From Gulosibacter massiliensis (GTDB lineage: Bacteria; Actinomycetota; Actinomycetes; Actinomycetales; Microbacteriaceae): 44,775 bases of DNA. Both the position numbers and the translations under genes were made by a program. Of this stretch, positions 17,339 to 25,427 are shown piece by piece. The stretch covers positions 1 to 44,775 of the forward strand of contig CAMFDU010000008.1 of the NCBI GenBank assembly GCA_945949175.1, written 5' to 3'. Positions within the stretch are counted from its first letter, which is position 1, and each line of letters begins with the position of its first letter. Below the pieces are notes generated by a model, which saw only the letters and a program-made list of their open reading frames with translations, ran no database searches and was not told where the DNA came from.

Positions 17339-17410
17339 ATCCGAGAAGTCTAAGAATGTGCCTTACGAAAGAGCAACTTCCTGAAAAACTGTCGAATTAA
17401 CTCGAGGCGA

Positions 17411-17424
17411 TAGTCTTGGTTGCG
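17411..17424 (+). promoter_or_regulatory. Candidate leaderless promoter -10 of the App1-like gene
   Basis: TAGTCT (17411-17416) followed by eight bases and the ATG at 17425, with no Shine-Dalgarno. An in-frame TTG at 17416 overlaps the hexamer and is a less likely start. No clear -35 is visible. Confidence 0.35.
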
Positions 17425-18468
17425 ATGCCATCAGAATCGTCTCCCCCCGCCAAGATGCACATCGCGGCACGAATCGAAGACGCGTACACCGTGTTTCGGG
17501 CGCGCTTCGCACGCGCATCGGGGCAGCTAGCGACAGTCGTCGCTTTTCGTGGCTATGGGACGGCAACTTCGGTTCGGATTCTTGCGCGAGTTTTGTACGT
17601 CAATCCCGATCCGCGAACACACAAGATTCGGAAGTATGTCCGCGGATGGCGCGCGTTCACCGGCGTTCCGGTCGCCCACACAGAGGTGAGCGTAAAGATT
17701 GGGACCAAAAGGTTTAAAGTGACGAGCGACCGAGGCGGAGTGATCGACGCGAGTTTGCCGGTGAAACTACCTGTTGGACTCCACACGGTATTGATGCGCG
17801 TCAGGAAAGGCCACGGCTGGGCGTCAAGTGACGTGACGGTCGTCAACGACACGACGGCCATTGGGGTTGTGTGTGACATCGATGACACCGTCATGGTGAC
17901 GGCACTCCCCCGCCTACTGTTGGCGGCGTGGAACACGTTTGTCCTTGACGAACACGCTCGTCGACCCGTGCCGGGAATGGCAGTGTTTCTCAACAAGTTG
18001 GGCTCCTTTTACTCTGGGGCACCAATCATGTATCTGTCCACCGGGCCCTGGAATGTAGCACCGACACTCGAACGCTTTCTGTCACGCCATATGTATCCGC
18101 GGGGGCCTCTTTTACTGACCGACTGGGGGGCGACACCCGATCGAGTATTCCGAAGCGGACGCGACCACAAGGTCAAAAGCCTCGATCGTCTCGTTGCCGA
18201 ATTCCCGAACATCAAATGGATTCTGATTGGCGATGACGGTCAACACGACGAAACGACTTACGGCGAATTCGCGCGCCGCCACCCCAACCATGTGCTTGGT
18301 GTCGGCATTCGGCGACTCTCTCGGCCAGAGGCAGTCCTCGCGGGTGCCCCGACCATTCACCCCGACCCGGTGCCGGGACTTCCCTGGGTTTATGGACATG
18401 ATGGCGCAGAACTCGCGGAAAACTTTTTTGACGCCGGGTTACTCGGTGGAACCCTGCGCCACCGCTAA
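17425..18468 (+). CDS. App1-type phosphatase-like protein (DUF2183, HAD-like)
   Basis: A 347-residue protein whose central to C-terminal part matches the catalytic domain named after yeast phosphatidate phosphatase App1 (DUF2183). The HAD-type motif DIDDT (residues 151-155) gives the nucleophile Asp and acid/base Asp. Later blocks are YLSTGPWNVAPTLERFL, RDHKVKSLDRLV and ILIGDDGQHDETTY, which supply the Ser/Thr, Lys and acidic residues of the HAD core. The N-terminal 140 residues are beta-rich (VPVAHTEVSVKIG region) and resemble the small accessory domain found in bacterial members. Bacterial substrates are not established; a lipid phosphate is a guess. Start ATG 17425 lies eight bases after TAGTCT. 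It is divergent from tetR. Confidence 0.85.
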   Translation: MPSESSPPAKMHIAARIEDAYTVFRARFARASGQLATVVAFRGYGTATSVRILARVLYVNPDPRTHKIRKYVRGWRAFTGVPVAHTEVSVKIGTKRFKVTSDRGGVIDASLPVKLPVGLHTVLMRVRKGHGWASSDVTVVNDTTAIGVVCDIDDTVMVTALPRLLLAAWNTFVLDEHARRPVPGMAVFLNKLGSFYSGAPIMYLSTGPWNVAPTLERFLSRHMYPRGPLLLTDWGATPDRVFRSGRDHKVKSLDRLVAEFPNIKWILIGDDGQHDETTYGEFARRHPNHVLGVGIRRLSRPEAVLAGAPTIHPDPVPGLPWVYGHDGAELAENFFDAGLLGGTLRHR

Positions 18469-19520
18469 CGCGCTGGAACAGCCGTCAGCATTTCACGAAC
18501 GAGAGGGACGACTTCGCTACCGTAAAGCTCGATCGACGACATGAGCTTTGAGTGCGGCATCGGACCGTTCGAATACTTGAGGTCGAACTGTTGAGCGCCG
18601 ACGGACGAAAGAGCGTACGCAATTTTTTTCGCAACGGTCTCGGGCGACCCGGCGTAAACCGAACCGTGGGTGACCTCGCCCATGAAGTGTTCTTTTGTGA
18701 TTGGACCCCAGCCTCGCTCTCGGCCGATTCGACCGAACGACGCAACGTAGTGAGGCCACAATTCTTCGGCTGCCTGTTCGTCCGTCTTTGCGATGTGCCC
18801 CGGTGAGTGGATTGCGATGGGCAAATCATCCCGACCGAAGGCCTTCAATTGGTCACGGTACAACTTTGCAAATGGAGCGAATCGTGCGGGGTCGCCTCCG
18901 ATGATGGCGAGTGCGAGTGGAATTCCCAGTCGAGCGGCACGCACAACGGACTCTGGGCTACCGCCGACACCGACGCGCAATCCGATTCGCCCTGTTTCCG
19001 TCTTGGGATAAACCTCTTGGTCCGCCAGCGATGCCCGGGTCGTCCCCGACCAGGTCACGGGCTTTTCATCCAGAAGTTGGACGAGAAGTTCGAGTTTCTC
19101 CTCGAATAGCGCGTGGTAGTCATTTAGGTTGAAACCGAACAAGGGGAACGATTCGGTGAACGAGCCGCGACCTGCGGTGATCTCGGCGCGCCCGTTCGAC
19201 AGCGCATCGATGATGGCGAAGCGTTGGTAAACCCGAACCGGATCTTCGCTCGACAGGACGGTAACACCCGTCCCCAGGACGATTGAGGACGTTCGGGTAG
19301 CGATACCCGCGAGGACCGTGTCAGGCGCGCTCACGGCGAAATCGTCGCGGTGGTGTTCACCGATGTGGATCGCATTGATACCCAATGAATCGGCAAGGAC
19401 CGCTTGTTCAACGAGATTCCGAAGGACCTGCCCCGCGGTTTCGGGTGTGCCGTCATCCTTGTGCGTCATGTCACCGAAGGTGTCGAGCCCGAATTTGATG
19501 TCGTCGATGTTTATCGTCAT
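18465..19520 (-). CDS. LLM-class (luciferase-like) flavin-dependent oxidoreductase
   Basis: A 351-residue TIM-barrel flavoprotein of the bacterial-luciferase superfamily. Visible landmarks are the N-terminal strand IKFGLDTFGD, the IHIGEHHRDDFAVSAPDTVL segment typical of the group, VLGTGVTVLSSEDPVRVYQR, AEITAGRGSFTESFPLFG and the C-terminal SPETVAKKIAYALSSVG. These enzymes use reduced FMN (or F420 in some subgroups) for oxygenation, but the substrate cannot be read from the sequence. The start ATG 19520 has a weak AGG just upstream. It overlaps the App1-like gene tail-to-tail by four bases (CTAA at 18465-18468). Confidence 0.88.
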   Translation of the reverse strand: MTINIDDIKFGLDTFGDMTHKDDGTPETAGQVLRNLVEQAVLADSLGINAIHIGEHHRDDFAVSAPDTVLAGIATRTSSIVLGTGVTVLSSEDPVRVYQRFAIIDALSNGRAEITAGRGSFTESFPLFGFNLNDYHALFEEKLELLVQLLDEKPVTWSGTTRASLADQEVYPKTETGRIGLRVGVGGSPESVVRAARLGIPLALAIIGGDPARFAPFAKLYRDQLKAFGRDDLPIAIHSPGHIAKTDEQAAEELWPHYVASFGRIGRERGWGPITKEHFMGEVTHGSVYAGSPETVAKKIAYALSSVGAQQFDLKYSNGPMPHSKLMSSIELYGSEVVPLVREMLTAVPAR

Positions 19521-19555
19521 ACCTGTTCCCAGTTGTGTCAGTGTGAACTTATTCC

Positions 19556-20191
19556 CTATGGCTGCAATCGGGTGACGTTCCAGTCGTCGCCGTCCCGGTC
19601 GAACGCGATTCGATCATGCATGCGGTTCGAACGGCCCTTCCAGAATTCCATTCGAGTGGGGACGATGCGATAGCCACCCCAGTGTTCGGGCCGCGGCACG
19701 ACATCATCGTTAGCGAATCGCTGGTCGGTCTTCTCATACTGTTGGTCAAGCGCATCACGAGACGCGATAGGTCGGGATTGTTCGCTCGCCCACGCAGCGA
19801 GTTGCGAACCACGTGGGCGCGACTCGAAGTAGTCATCCGATTCCGTCACCGAGACTCGCTCGGCGCGACCTTCGATAATTACCTGGCGGTACATCGAGTA
19901 CCACCCGAAAACCGCGGTGACGGCGGACCCGCCACCGATGGCGTCCCCCTTGCGCGACAAATAATTGGTCGCGAACAACAAGCCCGAATCGAGACCCTTG
20001 AGCAAAACAGTTCGAGCAGTCGGTCGTCCGGAAGAATCAATGGTTCCGAGCACGAACGCGTTGGGCTCGTAAATCTCGGCCTTTTCGGCATCCACCAGCC
20101 ACGCCGCGAGCTGGGCGAGCGGATCGCCGACCATGTCGGTCTCGCGCAATGACGCCTGGCCGTAGTCTTCGTGACGCGAAAAGGAATCCAT
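19556..20191 (-). CDS. pdxH: Pyridoxamine/pyridoxine 5'-phosphate oxidase
   Basis: PdxH makes the cofactor pyridoxal 5'-phosphate from PNP or PMP using FMN. In the 211-residue protein I recognise NAFVLGTIDSSGRPTARTVL (start of the split barrel), the FMN-phosphate region LLFATNYLSRKG, VIIEGRAERV, SRGSQLAAW-like RPRGSQLAAWAS and the C-terminal signature HWGGYRIVPTRMEFWKGR followed by NRMHDR, which contacts substrate. The start ATG 20191 has GGGG upstream. PLP is needed by aminotransferases such as the pabC product, but there is no operon link. Confidence 0.96.
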   Translation of the reverse strand: MDSFSRHEDYGQASLRETDMVGDPLAQLAAWLVDAEKAEIYEPNAFVLGTIDSSGRPTARTVLLKGLDSGLLFATNYLSRKGDAIGGGSAVTAVFGWYSMYRQVIIEGRAERVSVTESDDYFESRPRGSQLAAWASEQSRPIASRDALDQQYEKTDQRFANDDVVPRPEHWGGYRIVPTRMEFWKGRSNRMHDRIAFDRDGDDWNVTRLQP

Positions 20192-20215
20192 GCCCCCATC
20201 TTCGCATCACCGCGA

Positions 20216-20962
20216 CTAGACGCGAAGTCGGCGCGAAATCTCGACGGCCGTCGCGTGTGCCTCTTGTGCGAGTTGTTCGATGCCTACAGTTCCGGCGGGG
20301 AAGGTCAATGCAATTGATGCGATCGGCCAACCGACACGATCTACAACGGGAACTGCAACGGATTCAAAGCCGGCGGTGATTTCACCGTGTTCTGTAGCGA
20401 AGCCGCGTTCGCGCGCCAACCGCAACACTTCGCGCAATTCGCGTCGAGTCATAGAAGCGTCACCGCGATCAGTCAGCGATTCGTCATTGGGGTACAGTGC
20501 CAAAACTTGCTCGCGCGACATCGCCGCCAGCATCGATCGACCGCTGGCCGTGAGATGGGCGGGAAGCCGCACGCCGACGTCGGTGATGAGCGATGGTCGT
20601 TCTGGCGCCCGGCCTTCGACGACATAAACAACATCGCGACCGTGTAACACCGCGAGGTGGGCATTCTCTCCGACGGAATCAGCCAATCGGGTGATGAGGT
20701 TTCGCCCAACCAGCGCAAGGGGCTGTTGGCGCAAGTAACCGGTCCCAAGATCATGCGTTGCGACTCCGAGAGCCCAACGACGATCCCCGTTGACGACGTA
20801 CCCGTGTTCGAACATGGTGGTAAGAAGGTGGTACGTCGTTGACCGCGGTATGTCGAGCGCAATCGAAATGGTCGCAGCCGGGACACTGCCTCGCTGACGG
20901 GCAAGAAAACTGAGTATGCGAAGTGCGCTGTCCGCTGCAGGGACTTGCACTTTGTCTGACAT
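20216..20962 (-). CDS. hutR: IclR-family regulator of histidine utilisation (HutR)
   Basis: A 248-residue IclR-type regulator. The N-terminal winged helix covers residues 8-60 (ALRILSFLARQRGSVPAATI, then ALDIPRSTTYHLLTTMFEHG). The C-terminal effector domain shows LTASGRSMLAAM, RGFATEHGEITAGFESVAVPV and the closing IASIALTFP. It is divergent from hutH and its own start overlaps a near-perfect match to the HutR motif I recall from Corynebacterium resistens. There the IclR-type HutR activates hut genes in response to urocanate or histidine. The ATG at 20962 lies seven bases after TATTCT, so the transcript is probably leaderless. I infer activation of hutHUI and repression of its own gene. Confidence 0.9.
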   Translation of the reverse strand: MSDKVQVPAADSALRILSFLARQRGSVPAATISIALDIPRSTTYHLLTTMFEHGYVVNGDRRWALGVATHDLGTGYLRQQPLALVGRNLITRLADSVGENAHLAVLHGRDVVYVVEGRAPERPSLITDVGVRLPAHLTASGRSMLAAMSREQVLALYPNDESLTDRGDASMTRRELREVLRLARERGFATEHGEITAGFESVAVPVVDRVGWPIASIALTFPAGTVGIEQLAQEAHATAVEISRRLRV

Positions 20963-20968
20963 ACCAGA
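20955..20968. promoter_or_regulatory. HutR operator TCTGACATACCAGA
   Basis: The 14-base site sits inside a longer perfect inverted repeat TGTCTG-N6-CAGACA (20953-20970). It matches TCTGwwATwCCAGA, which I recall as the published C. resistens HutR motif, at 13 of 14 positions. It covers the start codon of the regulator gene. Its centre is about 62 bp upstream of the predicted hutH transcription start, a suitable distance for an activator. Confidence 0.75.
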
Positions 20969-20975
20969 CAGAATA
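20963..20975 (-). promoter_or_regulatory. Candidate leaderless -10 of hutR
   Basis: TATTCT on the minus strand (20975-20970), seven bases, then the ATG at 20962. The HutR operator overlaps the predicted transcription start, which would allow negative autoregulation. The same hexamer and spacing precede hutG. Confidence 0.5.
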
Positions 20976-20988
20976 GCGCTTCGAGCCG

Positions 20989-21023
20989 ATGACAGACGTG
21001 CGCTCTAGGTGTGTAATCGAGTT
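20989..21023 (+). promoter_or_regulatory. hutH promoter
   Basis: ATGACA (20989-20994, one mismatch to TTGACA), a 17-bp spacer, TGTAAT (21012-21017, one mismatch to TATAAT) and six bases to the hutH ATG at 21024. This is the best-formed promoter in the window and predicts a leaderless hutH message. Confidence 0.65.
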
Positions 21024-22556
21024 ATGGTCGTCATCATCGGAACAGGTCCGCTCACCGACAACGAGCTCATCCGCATCGCACGCCACGGCGACGACGTCGA
21101 ACTCGATGCCGCGGCCGTCGAAGCGGTTGCCGCCACACGGACCGCGATCGAAGCGTTGGCGAACGACCCAGACCCGCACTACGGAATCTCGACCGGGTTC
21201 GGCGCGCTTGCAACTACGTTTATCCCCGAAGACCAGCGAGCGCAATTACAGCGTTCGCTCATTCGTTCGCACGCGGCCGGAACAGGACCCGAAGTCGAGA
21301 CCGAAGTCATTCGCGGCTTGATGGCCCAACGCCTGTCAACACTCATGACCGGCCGCACAGGAGTGCGACCCGTGGTTGTCGAAGCCTACGCTGCCGTGCT
21401 GAACGCAGGGCTAACCCCAATCGTTTATGAATATGGTTCGCTCGGTTGTTCTGGCGACCTTGCTCCGCTCGCCCACTGCGCACTTGTCCTCATGGGCGAA
21501 GGTCGAGCGCGAAACCGCCACGGTGACGCCATGGATTCTGCGCATGCACTCACCATCGCCGGAATCACACCGTTAGAACTTAGGGAAAAAGAGGGCCTAG
21601 CGCTCATCAACGGAACCGACGGCATGACCGCGATGCTGGTGTTGGCGATTGACGACATTCGCCACTTGCTGCGTGTCGCTGACATCGCACTATCGATTTC
21701 AGTCGAGGGCCTTCTCGCGACCGACAAGGTTTTCGCCGATGACGTGATGACTCTGCGCCCACACCCGGGTCAGCGGGCGGCTGCCCGGAACATTCGCGCA
21801 CTGTTGAACGAAAGCCCTCTGGTTGCCAGCCACGCCGGCCCCGAAGACACTCGTGTCCAGGACGCGTATTCGATTCGATGCGCCCCACAGGTTCACGGCG
21901 CCGCCCGCGACACCGTCGACCACGCCGAGCGCGTCGCCCGCCACGAACTGGCATCTGCGATTGACAACCCCGTCGTCACAGTTGACTACCGAGTCGAATC
22001 GAACGGGAATTTCCACGGTGCCCCCGTCGGTTACGTCCTCGACTTTCTCGCGATCGCCATTGCTGACGTTGCATCGATGAGCGAGCGTCGGACCGACCGC
22101 TTCCTCGACAAGACACGAAGCTATGGGCTTCCCCCGTTCCTCGCGCACGAAGCCGGCGTCGATAGCGGATTGATGATTGCGCAGTACACCGCAGCCGGAA
22201 TCGTCAGCGAAATGAAACGCCTCGCTGTACCCGCATCGGTCGACTCGATTCCGTCTTCCGCCATGCAAGAAGACCACGTGTCGATGGGTTGGGCGGCTGG
22301 GCGGAAACTGCGTCGTGCCATTGACGGCCTCTCGCGGGTTCTCGCCATCGAAATCCTCGCAGCATCGCGCGGTGCGGCCATGCGTGACCCGAAAGCATCC
22401 GCGGCAACAGGGCCGATCATCGACCTTGTCAACGCGGCTTCGGGAGGACCCGGTCCCGACCGATTCCTCTCTCCTGAAATTGACGCTGTTGTCGCACTTG
22501 TCCAATCGGGACAGATTCTTGCGACAGCGGAAAAAACCACTGGCACACTCGACTAA
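21024..22556 (+). CDS. hutH: Histidine ammonia-lyase
   Basis: First step of histidine breakdown: L-histidine to urocanate and ammonia. The 510-residue protein has YGISTGFGALA near residue 53, and the MIO-forming tripeptide is Cys142-Ser143-Gly144 within GSLGCSGDLAPLAH. The usual tripeptide is Ala-Ser-Gly; the key Ser143 is kept. Also present are the NGTDGM segment and the C-terminal SSAMQEDHVSMG region. I start at ATG 21024, directly downstream of a good promoter, not at the GTG 21009 that opens the frame. It is followed 11 bp later by hutU and is under the HutR site. It would be the first gene of a hutH-hutU-hutI run. Confidence 0.97.
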   Translation: MVVIIGTGPLTDNELIRIARHGDDVELDAAAVEAVAATRTAIEALANDPDPHYGISTGFGALATTFIPEDQRAQLQRSLIRSHAAGTGPEVETEVIRGLMAQRLSTLMTGRTGVRPVVVEAYAAVLNAGLTPIVYEYGSLGCSGDLAPLAHCALVLMGEGRARNRHGDAMDSAHALTIAGITPLELREKEGLALINGTDGMTAMLVLAIDDIRHLLRVADIALSISVEGLLATDKVFADDVMTLRPHPGQRAAARNIRALLNESPLVASHAGPEDTRVQDAYSIRCAPQVHGAARDTVDHAERVARHELASAIDNPVVTVDYRVESNGNFHGAPVGYVLDFLAIAIADVASMSERRTDRFLDKTRSYGLPPFLAHEAGVDSGLMIAQYTAAGIVSEMKRLAVPASVDSIPSSAMQEDHVSMGWAAGRKLRRAIDGLSRVLAIEILAASRGAAMRDPKASAATGPIIDLVNAASGGPGPDRFLSPEIDAVVALVQSGQILATAEKTTGTLD

Positions 22557-22567
22557 AGGACTAACAG

Positions 22568-24256
22568 ATGGCCATCATTCCCGTAGGCGGTTCGGTTCCC
22601 GGACATGAGCCGCGAACCGTTCGCGCGGCGCGCGGCAGCAGCATCTCAACGAAGCACTGGTCGACCGAGGCCGCCAAGCGCATGTTGATGAACAACCTCG
22701 ACCCGGATGTTGCCGAGCGCCCCGACGACCTTGTCGTTTACGGAGGCACGGGCCGAGCAGCCCGCAACTGGCTCGCCTTCGATGCCATCGTGCACGCCCT
22801 GGACACACTCGAAGCCAACGAGACGCTCCTCGTGCAGTCGGGCAAGCCTGTCGGAATTTTCACAACCCACGAATGGGCGCCGCGCGTTCTGATTGCAAAC
22901 TCGAACCTGGTCGGCGACTGGGCGAATTGGCCCGAATTCCGCAAGCTCGAGGCTGAGGGGCTCACGATGTACGGTCAGATGACAGCCGGGTCTTGGATCT
23001 ATATCGGCACTCAGGGAATCCTGCAAGGAACGTATGAGACCTTCGGCGCCGTCGCTCGTGAGAAATTCAACGGGACGCTTGCTGGAACCCTGACCCTCAC
23101 CGGCGGTTGCGGCGGAATGGGCGGTGCACAGCCTCTAGCCGTGACGCTCAATGACGGAGCGGTTCTCATCGTGGACGTCGATGCGGAACGCCTTCAGCGC
23201 CGCGTCGATCACGGCTACCTCGACGAAATGACCGACGACATCGATGTCGCCATCGAACGTGCGTTGGATGCAAAAGAGAAGCGAATTCCTCGCTCGGTTG
23301 GACTAGTCGGCAACGCCGCGACCGTTTTCCCCGAGATGCTCGAGCGCGGAGTAGCGATTGACATCGTTACCGACCAAACGAGCGCGCACGACCCACTGTC
23401 TTACCTTCCCGAAGGTGAATCCCTCGCAAACTGGCTCGGGGACGCGGCCAAAGACCCGGAAGGATTCACCCTTCGTTCGCGAGCAGCAATGGCCAAGCAG
23501 GTCAAGGCGATGGTCGAGTTTCAGGACAAGGGCGCTGTTGTGTTCGATTACGGCAACTCGATTCGGCGCGAGGCTGAATTGGGCGGATACGACCGAGCGT
23601 TTGATTTCCCCGGATTCGTTCCGGCCTACATCCGTCCACTTTTTGCCGAAGGAAAGGGTCCGTTTCGCTGGGTTGCCCTGTCCGGCGACCCCGCAGACAT
23701 CGCCGCGACGGACAAGGCGATCCTCGAGCTGTTTCCCGATGACGAACACTTGAAGCGTTGGATCACCAAGGCCGGCGAAAAAGTCCATTTCGAGGGACTT
23801 CCGGCCCGTATCTGTTGGCTTGGATACAAGGAAAGGCACCTCGCCGGTTTGCGTTTCAACGAGATGGTCAAAAACGGCGAGGTCAGCGCGCCCATTGTCA
23901 TCGGGCGCGACCACCTCGATTCCGGTTCTGTCGCCTCGCCCTATCGCGAGACGGAAGCGATGCTCGACGGCAGTGACGCCATCGCCGACTGGCCGTTGTT
24001 GAACGCGCTACTCAACACGGCAAGTGGAGCGACCTGGGTGTCGCTCCATCACGGCGGGGGCGTCGGTATTGGTCGATCGATCCACAGCGGGCAGGTGCTC
24101 GTTGTTGACGGCACCGACCTCGCCGCCGAAAAGGTTTCCCGCGTGTTGGTGAACGACCCGGGATCCGGAGTCATGCGTCACGTCGATGCGGGCTATGAAC
24201 GAGCCAACGACGTCGCTCGCGAACGCGGACTTCGCGTTCCGATGTGGGAGATTTGA
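22568..24256 (+). CDS. hutU: Urocanate hydratase (urocanase)
   Basis: Second step: urocanate to 4-imidazolone-5-propanoate, using tightly bound NAD as an electrophile. The 562-residue length is standard. Seen: [32 protein letters not shown], the NAD-binding [11 protein letters not shown] (residues 179-189), [39 protein letters not shown] and the C-terminal [15 protein letters not shown]. The ATG at 22568 has AAAGGA ten bases upstream, so unlike hutH it has a conventional ribosome-binding site, fitting an internal operon gene. Confidence 0.98.
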   Translation: MAIIPVGGSVPGHEPRTVRAARGSSISTKHWSTEAAKRMLMNNLDPDVAERPDDLVVYGGTGRAARNWLAFDAIVHALDTLEANETLLVQSGKPVGIFTTHEWAPRVLIANSNLVGDWANWPEFRKLEAEGLTMYGQMTAGSWIYIGTQGILQGTYETFGAVAREKFNGTLAGTLTLTGGCGGMGGAQPLAVTLNDGAVLIVDVDAERLQRRVDHGYLDEMTDDIDVAIERALDAKEKRIPRSVGLVGNAATVFPEMLERGVAIDIVTDQTSAHDPLSYLPEGESLANWLGDAAKDPEGFTLRSRAAMAKQVKAMVEFQDKGAVVFDYGNSIRREAELGGYDRAFDFPGFVPAYIRPLFAEGKGPFRWVALSGDPADIAATDKAILELFPDDEHLKRWITKAGEKVHFEGLPARICWLGYKERHLAGLRFNEMVKNGEVSAPIVIGRDHLDSGSVASPYRETEAMLDGSDAIADWPLLNALLNTASGATWVSLHHGGGVGIGRSIHSGQVLVVDGTDLAAEKVSRVLVNDPGSGVMRHVDAGYERANDVARERGLRVPMWEI

Positions 24257-24257
24257 G

Positions 24258-24269
24258 TAGCCTGAACGC
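24258..24269 (+). promoter_or_regulatory. Candidate internal leaderless -10 of hutI
   Basis: TAGCCT (24258-24263), six bases, ATG at 24270. The hexamer begins two bases after the hutU stop. No Shine-Dalgarno precedes hutI, so either this promoter is used or hutI is translated by coupling after hutU. The -35 is not evident. Confidence 0.35.
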
Positions 24270-25427
24270 ATGACCACGCTGCTGCGCAACATCGGGGAAC
24301 TTGTCACGAACGACCCGCGGTGGGGAGACCGCTGTGGGATCCTCCATGATGCAGCCATCGAGTGGGCTGACGGGATTGTCACTTGGGTCGGCGCTGACAG
24401 CGAAGTCACGGAACGCATGAACGGGGGCACCGAGGTTCTCGACGCCCTAGGACGCGCAGTAATCCCCGGCTTCATCGATTCACACACCCATCTCGCGTTC
24501 GCCGGAGAGCGTTCGCTCGAATTCGCGTCTCGGATGGCGGGAAAGCCATATTCGGCTGGCGGAATAGCCACCACGGTTGCGGCAACGCGCGCAGCGTCCG
24601 ATGACGAGTTACGCGACCTTCTCCGTGATCGGGTTGCCGAGATGCGCGCTCAAGGGACGACGACAGTCGAGATCAAAACCGGTTACGGGCTCACCATCGA
24701 ACACGAAGTTCGATTGGCAAAAATTGCCCGCGAGTTCACTGAGTACGTCACATTCCTTGGCGCACACGTTGTCCCAGACGAATACCGCGGAAACGAGGAC
24801 GCCTACGTCGACCTGGTTTGTACCGAAATGCTCGACGCAGTCTCTCCGTTTGTAACGGCGATCGACGTGTTTTGTGAGGACGGAGCGTTCTCTGTCGAAC
24901 AGTCCGAGCGAATCCTCGCTGCCGGGACCGAACGGGGATTGCGCACTCACATTCACGCCGCACAACTCGGACCTTCGAAATCGGTGCAGATGGCCGTCTC
25001 ACACGGAGTCGCGAGTGTCGACCACGGCACGTTCCTTTCCGACGCCGACATTCGCGCCTTGGCCGAATCCGACACCGTCCTCACGTTATTGCCCGGATCC
25101 GACTTCTCGACCGGCCAACCCTATCCCGACGCCCGCAGGCTCGTGGATGCCGGAGTCACCGTCGCGCTCGCAACGAATTGCAACCCTGGCTCGTCCTACA
25201 CGTCGTCGATGGCGTTCTGCATCGCGATCGCTGTCCGCGAGATGGGCATGACCCCGACCGAAGCGTTGTGGGCGGCAACTCAAGGCGGTGCAAATGCTCT
25301 CGGGTCGACCATTCTTGGGAACTTCGGAATCGGCTCGAGCGCTAACGTTGTCGAGCTCGATGCGCCAAACCACATCCACCTCGCGTATCGCCCCGGCGTC
25401 AACCTGGTTCGACGAGTCTGGAGCTAG
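24270..25427 (+). CDS. hutI: Imidazolonepropionase
   Basis: Third step: hydrolysis of imidazolone-propionate to N-formimidoyl-L-glutamate. This is an amidohydrolase-fold protein of 385 residues with metal ligands His72 and His74 in DSHTHLAFAGER. The substrate-binding ASRMAGKPYSAGGIATTV block follows, then TVEIKTGYGL, the metal-site His pair in THIHAAQLG, the HGVASVDHGTF region and LATNCNPGSSYT with the late Asn/Asp region. It lies 13 bp after hutU and converges on hutG, overlapping its stop by four bases (CTAG at 25424-25427). Confidence 0.97.
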   Translation: MTTLLRNIGELVTNDPRWGDRCGILHDAAIEWADGIVTWVGADSEVTERMNGGTEVLDALGRAVIPGFIDSHTHLAFAGERSLEFASRMAGKPYSAGGIATTVAATRAASDDELRDLLRDRVAEMRAQGTTTVEIKTGYGLTIEHEVRLAKIAREFTEYVTFLGAHVVPDEYRGNEDAYVDLVCTEMLDAVSPFVTAIDVFCEDGAFSVEQSERILAAGTERGLRTHIHAAQLGPSKSVQMAVSHGVASVDHGTFLSDADIRALAESDTVLTLLPGSDFSTGQPYPDARRLVDAGVTVALATNCNPGSSYTSSMAFCIAIAVREMGMTPTEALWAATQGGANALGSTILGNFGIGSSANVVELDAPNHIHLAYRPGVNLVRRVWS

